53,148 bases of DNA from Bacteroidia bacterium. Lineage in GTDB: Bacteria; Bacteroidota; Bacteroidia; JANWJV01. The stretch's first letter is position 1, and each line of letters opens with the position of its first letter. The notes below the pieces were generated by a model. It had not been told where the DNA came from. It saw nothing but the letters and a program-made list of their open reading frames with translations, and ran no database searches. A program made the position numbers and the translations under genes. The stretch lies in assembly GCA_025451785.1 (NCBI GenBank), contig JANWJV010000060.1, positions 1 to 53,148 on the forward strand, in the 5' to 3' direction. Shown piece after piece: positions 51,378 through 53,148 of the stretch.

Positions 51378-52316
51378 ATGACACCCGAACAACTGGAGCA
51401 GAACTTTGACGCGAAGCTCCAGCGCAACGAGAGCATAGAGCCGAAGGACTGGATGCCGGATAATTACCGCAAGCATGTGATCCGCCAGGTATCTCAGCAT
51501 GCGCATTCCGAGATCGTAGGCATGCTTCCCGAAGGCAACTGGATCACCCGTGCGCCCAGCATGCGCCGAAAAATGGTGCTGATCGCCAAGGTGCAGGACG
51601 AGGCCGGCCATGGGCTGTACCTGTACAGCGCTGCCGAAACGATGGGTATCTCTCGCGACGAATTGTTAGATCAACTCCACACAGGCAAAGCAAAATATTC
51701 GAGCATCTTCAACTATCCTACCCTTACCTGGGCCGACATCGGCGCCATTGGATGGCTGGTTGACGGCGCCGCCATTATGAACCAGGTGATGCTGCAAAGG
51801 ACCTCGTATGGCCCTTATGCGCGCGCCATGGTAAGGATCTGTAAAGAAGAAAGTTTTCACCAGCGCCAGGGTTATGAGATCATGCAGGTGCTTTCGAAAG
51901 GCACTGTCGCGCAAAAAGAAATGGCGCAGGACGCGCTCAACCGCTGGTGGTGGCCTTCGCTGATGATGTTCGGCCCGCCCGACGCGGAGTCGCCCAATAC
52001 CGCCAACGCGGTGAAGTGGAAGATCAAGCGCGAGAGCAACGACCAGCTCCGCCAGCGTTTCGTGAACACCACCGTTCCGCAAGCGGAATACCTCGGGCTT
52101 ACTGTTCCGGATAAGGACCTGAAATGGGACGAAAGCAAGAAAGCCTACGATTTCGGAACGCCCGACTGGGAAGAGTTCAACAACGTGATCCGCGGCAACG
52201 GCCCATGCAACAAAGAGCGTTTAGGAGCGAGAGTGGGCGCGCATAAAAAAGGCGCATGGGTACGCGAAGCGGCAGCGGCCTACGCTGAAAAAAAGAACAA
52301 GAAAGCAGCAGCATAA
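51378..52316 (+). CDS. paaA: 1,2-phenylacetyl-CoA epoxidase subunit PaaA
   Basis: The catalytic di-iron subunit that epoxidises phenylacetyl-CoA. The 312-residue ferritin-like chain has the metal-ligand segments in [32 protein letters not shown] and [14 protein letters not shown], plus [18 protein letters not shown]; all match PaaA. It is the first gene after its promoter and is 9 nt before paaB. Confidence 0.96.
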   Translation: MTPEQLEQNFDAKLQRNESIEPKDWMPDNYRKHVIRQVSQHAHSEIVGMLPEGNWITRAPSMRRKMVLIAKVQDEAGHGLYLYSAAETMGISRDELLDQLHTGKAKYSSIFNYPTLTWADIGAIGWLVDGAAIMNQVMLQRTSYGPYARAMVRICKEESFHQRQGYEIMQVLSKGTVAQKEMAQDALNRWWWPSLMMFGPPDAESPNTANAVKWKIKRESNDQLRQRFVNTTVPQAEYLGLTVPDKDLKWDESKKAYDFGTPDWEEFNNVIRGNGPCNKERLGARVGAHKKGAWVREAAAAYAEKKNKKAAA

Positions 52317-52325
52317 GAAGAGATC

Positions 52326-52616
52326 ATGGCAAACGATAACCAGGGAAAAGTTTGGGAAGTGTTCGTGCAAACGAAACCCGGACAACCCCATAAACATTGC
52401 GGCAGCGTACACGCCCACGACAAAGAGATGGCGTTGCAGAACGCGCGCGACCTTTACACCCGCCGCAGCGAAGGCACCAATATCTGGGTGATACCGGCAG
52501 AGCTCATCGTATCCTCATCGCCTGAGGACATCGGCTCTTTCTTCGAGCCTGCTAATGACAAAGTGTACCGTCATCCCACTTTCTATAACGTTCCCGAAGG
52601 GATCACCCACATGTGA
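52326..52616 (+). CDS. paaB: 1,2-phenylacetyl-CoA epoxidase subunit PaaB
   Basis: A 96-residue structural subunit of the epoxidase. The start VWEVFVQTKPGQPHKHCGSVHAHD and RDLYTRRSEGTNIWVI are characteristic of PaaB. Its stop shares one base with the paaC ATG (TGATG), so translation is coupled. It is thought to help assemble the multi-subunit complex. Confidence 0.95.
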   Translation: MANDNQGKVWEVFVQTKPGQPHKHCGSVHAHDKEMALQNARDLYTRRSEGTNIWVIPAELIVSSSPEDIGSFFEPANDKVYRHPTFYNVPEGITHM

Positions 52617-53148
52617 TGACCAAACAGGAAGCACTTTTCAAATACGTTTTACGTTTAGCGGATAACAACCTTATCCTGGGCCATCGCCTTTCCGAGACCT
52701 GCGGTCATGGCCCCATGCTGGAGGAGGACATTGCCACTACCAATATCGCACTCGATCTTATAGGTCTTTCCAATTCACTGCTGCTGTACGCCGGCAAAGT
52801 GGAGGGCAAGGGCCGTAGCGAAGATGATCTCGCTTTCCTGCGCGGCGAGCGTGAGTTTACCAATACATTTTTATCAGAGCAGCCCAATACCGATTTTGCC
52901 TGGCTCATCGCAAGGCAGTTTTTCAGCGATGCGTTCGATATCCATTTCTATGAAGAACTGAAGAAGTCGAAGGACGAAACCCTTTCGGCGCTGGCGGCAA
53001 AAGCGCACAAGGAAATAACCTATCACCTGCGCCACTCCTCCTCCTGGATGGAACGTTTGGGTGAAGGCACCGAAGAAAGCCATACCCGCATTCAGAACGC
53101 GGTGAACGAGCTCTGGCGTTTTACGGAAGAACTGTTCGATATGAATGA
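52616..53148 (+). CDS. paaC: 1,2-phenylacetyl-CoA epoxidase subunit PaaC (partial)
   Basis: The N-terminal 177 codons of PaaC, cut by the window edge. The ferritin-like chain shows DNNLILGHRLSETCGHGPMLEEDIATTNIALDLIG and, later, AWLIARQFFSDAF and KEITYHLRHSSSWM. PaaC is the structural partner of PaaA in the A2C2 core. The ATG at 52616 overlaps the paaB stop by one base. paaD and other pathway genes would be expected just beyond the edge. Confidence 0.93.
   Translation, partial: MTKQEALFKYVLRLADNNLILGHRLSETCGHGPMLEEDIATTNIALDLIGLSNSLLLYAGKVEGKGRSEDDLAFLRGEREFTNTFLSEQPNTDFAWLIARQFFSDAFDIHFYEELKKSKDETLSALAAKAHKEITYHLRHSSSWMERLGEGTEESHTRIQNAVNELWRFTEELFDMN

Overview
The window reads as chromosomal DNA of a member of the Bacteroidota, probably an uncultured or environmental lineage of moderate GC. 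Evidence: Bacteroidota-type promoters (TTTG or TTG, 18-20 nt, TAnnTTTG) before many genes; an arginine cluster with the succinylornithine-type transcarbamylase ArgF'; Bacteroidota-typical families (DUF6428, DUF4907, MORN-repeat proteins, TonB-dependent receptor with a carboxypeptidase-like N-terminal domain, LytTR regulator paired with a HisKA_2 kinase); and frequent GTG/TTG starts without strong Shine-Dalgarno sequences. No phage, insertion sequence or CRISPR array is visible.

Layout. 1-941: start of a membrane TPR/mannosyltransferase-like gene and a small caspase/CHAT-like protein. 1013-5172: large NtrY-like histidine kinase translationally coupled to a B12-binding protein. 5169-7095: dusB and a CPBP protease. 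7078-14172: one long minus-strand arginine operon, GNAT-argG-argC-argD-argF'-argB-argH. 14173-19318: a repeat-bearing intergenic region, a sugar MFS transporter, and an iron-uptake pair (TonB receptor, PepSY membrane protein) behind Fur-like palindromes. 19487-20941: tRNA-Ser and an arsenic-response operon (arsR, DUF6428, arsC) with two matching operators. 20949-24213: asparaginase, DUF1571/LysM protein, kdsB, nadD. 24214-30613: apparent operon nadA, MORN-repeat protein, six-PAS kinase, LytTR regulator. 30614-31066: AT-rich divergent intergenic region. 31067-34807: rpiB, M28 peptidase, LutB-like protein, DUF486 protein. 34808-35607: AT-rich intergenic region carrying two parS-like sites and tRNA-Pro. 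35608-38310: lipoprotein and mnmG. 38528-43106: lipid-synthesis operon DUF177-rpmF-plsX-fabH-accB-accC. 43122-48565: small lipoprotein, alpha/beta hydrolase, membrane glycosyltransferase, fused oligopeptide ABC ATPase and hypotheticals. 48558-53148: phenylacetate epoxidase genes paaE (minus) and paaA, paaB, paaC (plus; paaC runs off the edge) around a SulP transporter.

Most genes are housekeeping or common accessory functions. The strongest non-gene signals are two near-perfect parS palindromes 571 bp apart beside mnmG, which suggest the window is in the origin-proximal part of the chromosome; twin ATCG-N8-CGAT operators in the ars operon; Fur-like palindromes at the siderophore-receptor promoter; and a repeat that supplies the stop codons of two convergent genes. 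I found no clearly new multi-gene system. The best candidates for something under-described are the stand-alone caspase-like protein at the left edge, the nadA/MORN/kinase/LytTR operon, and the Cys-tailed DUF6428 protein in an ars operon with no efflux pump.
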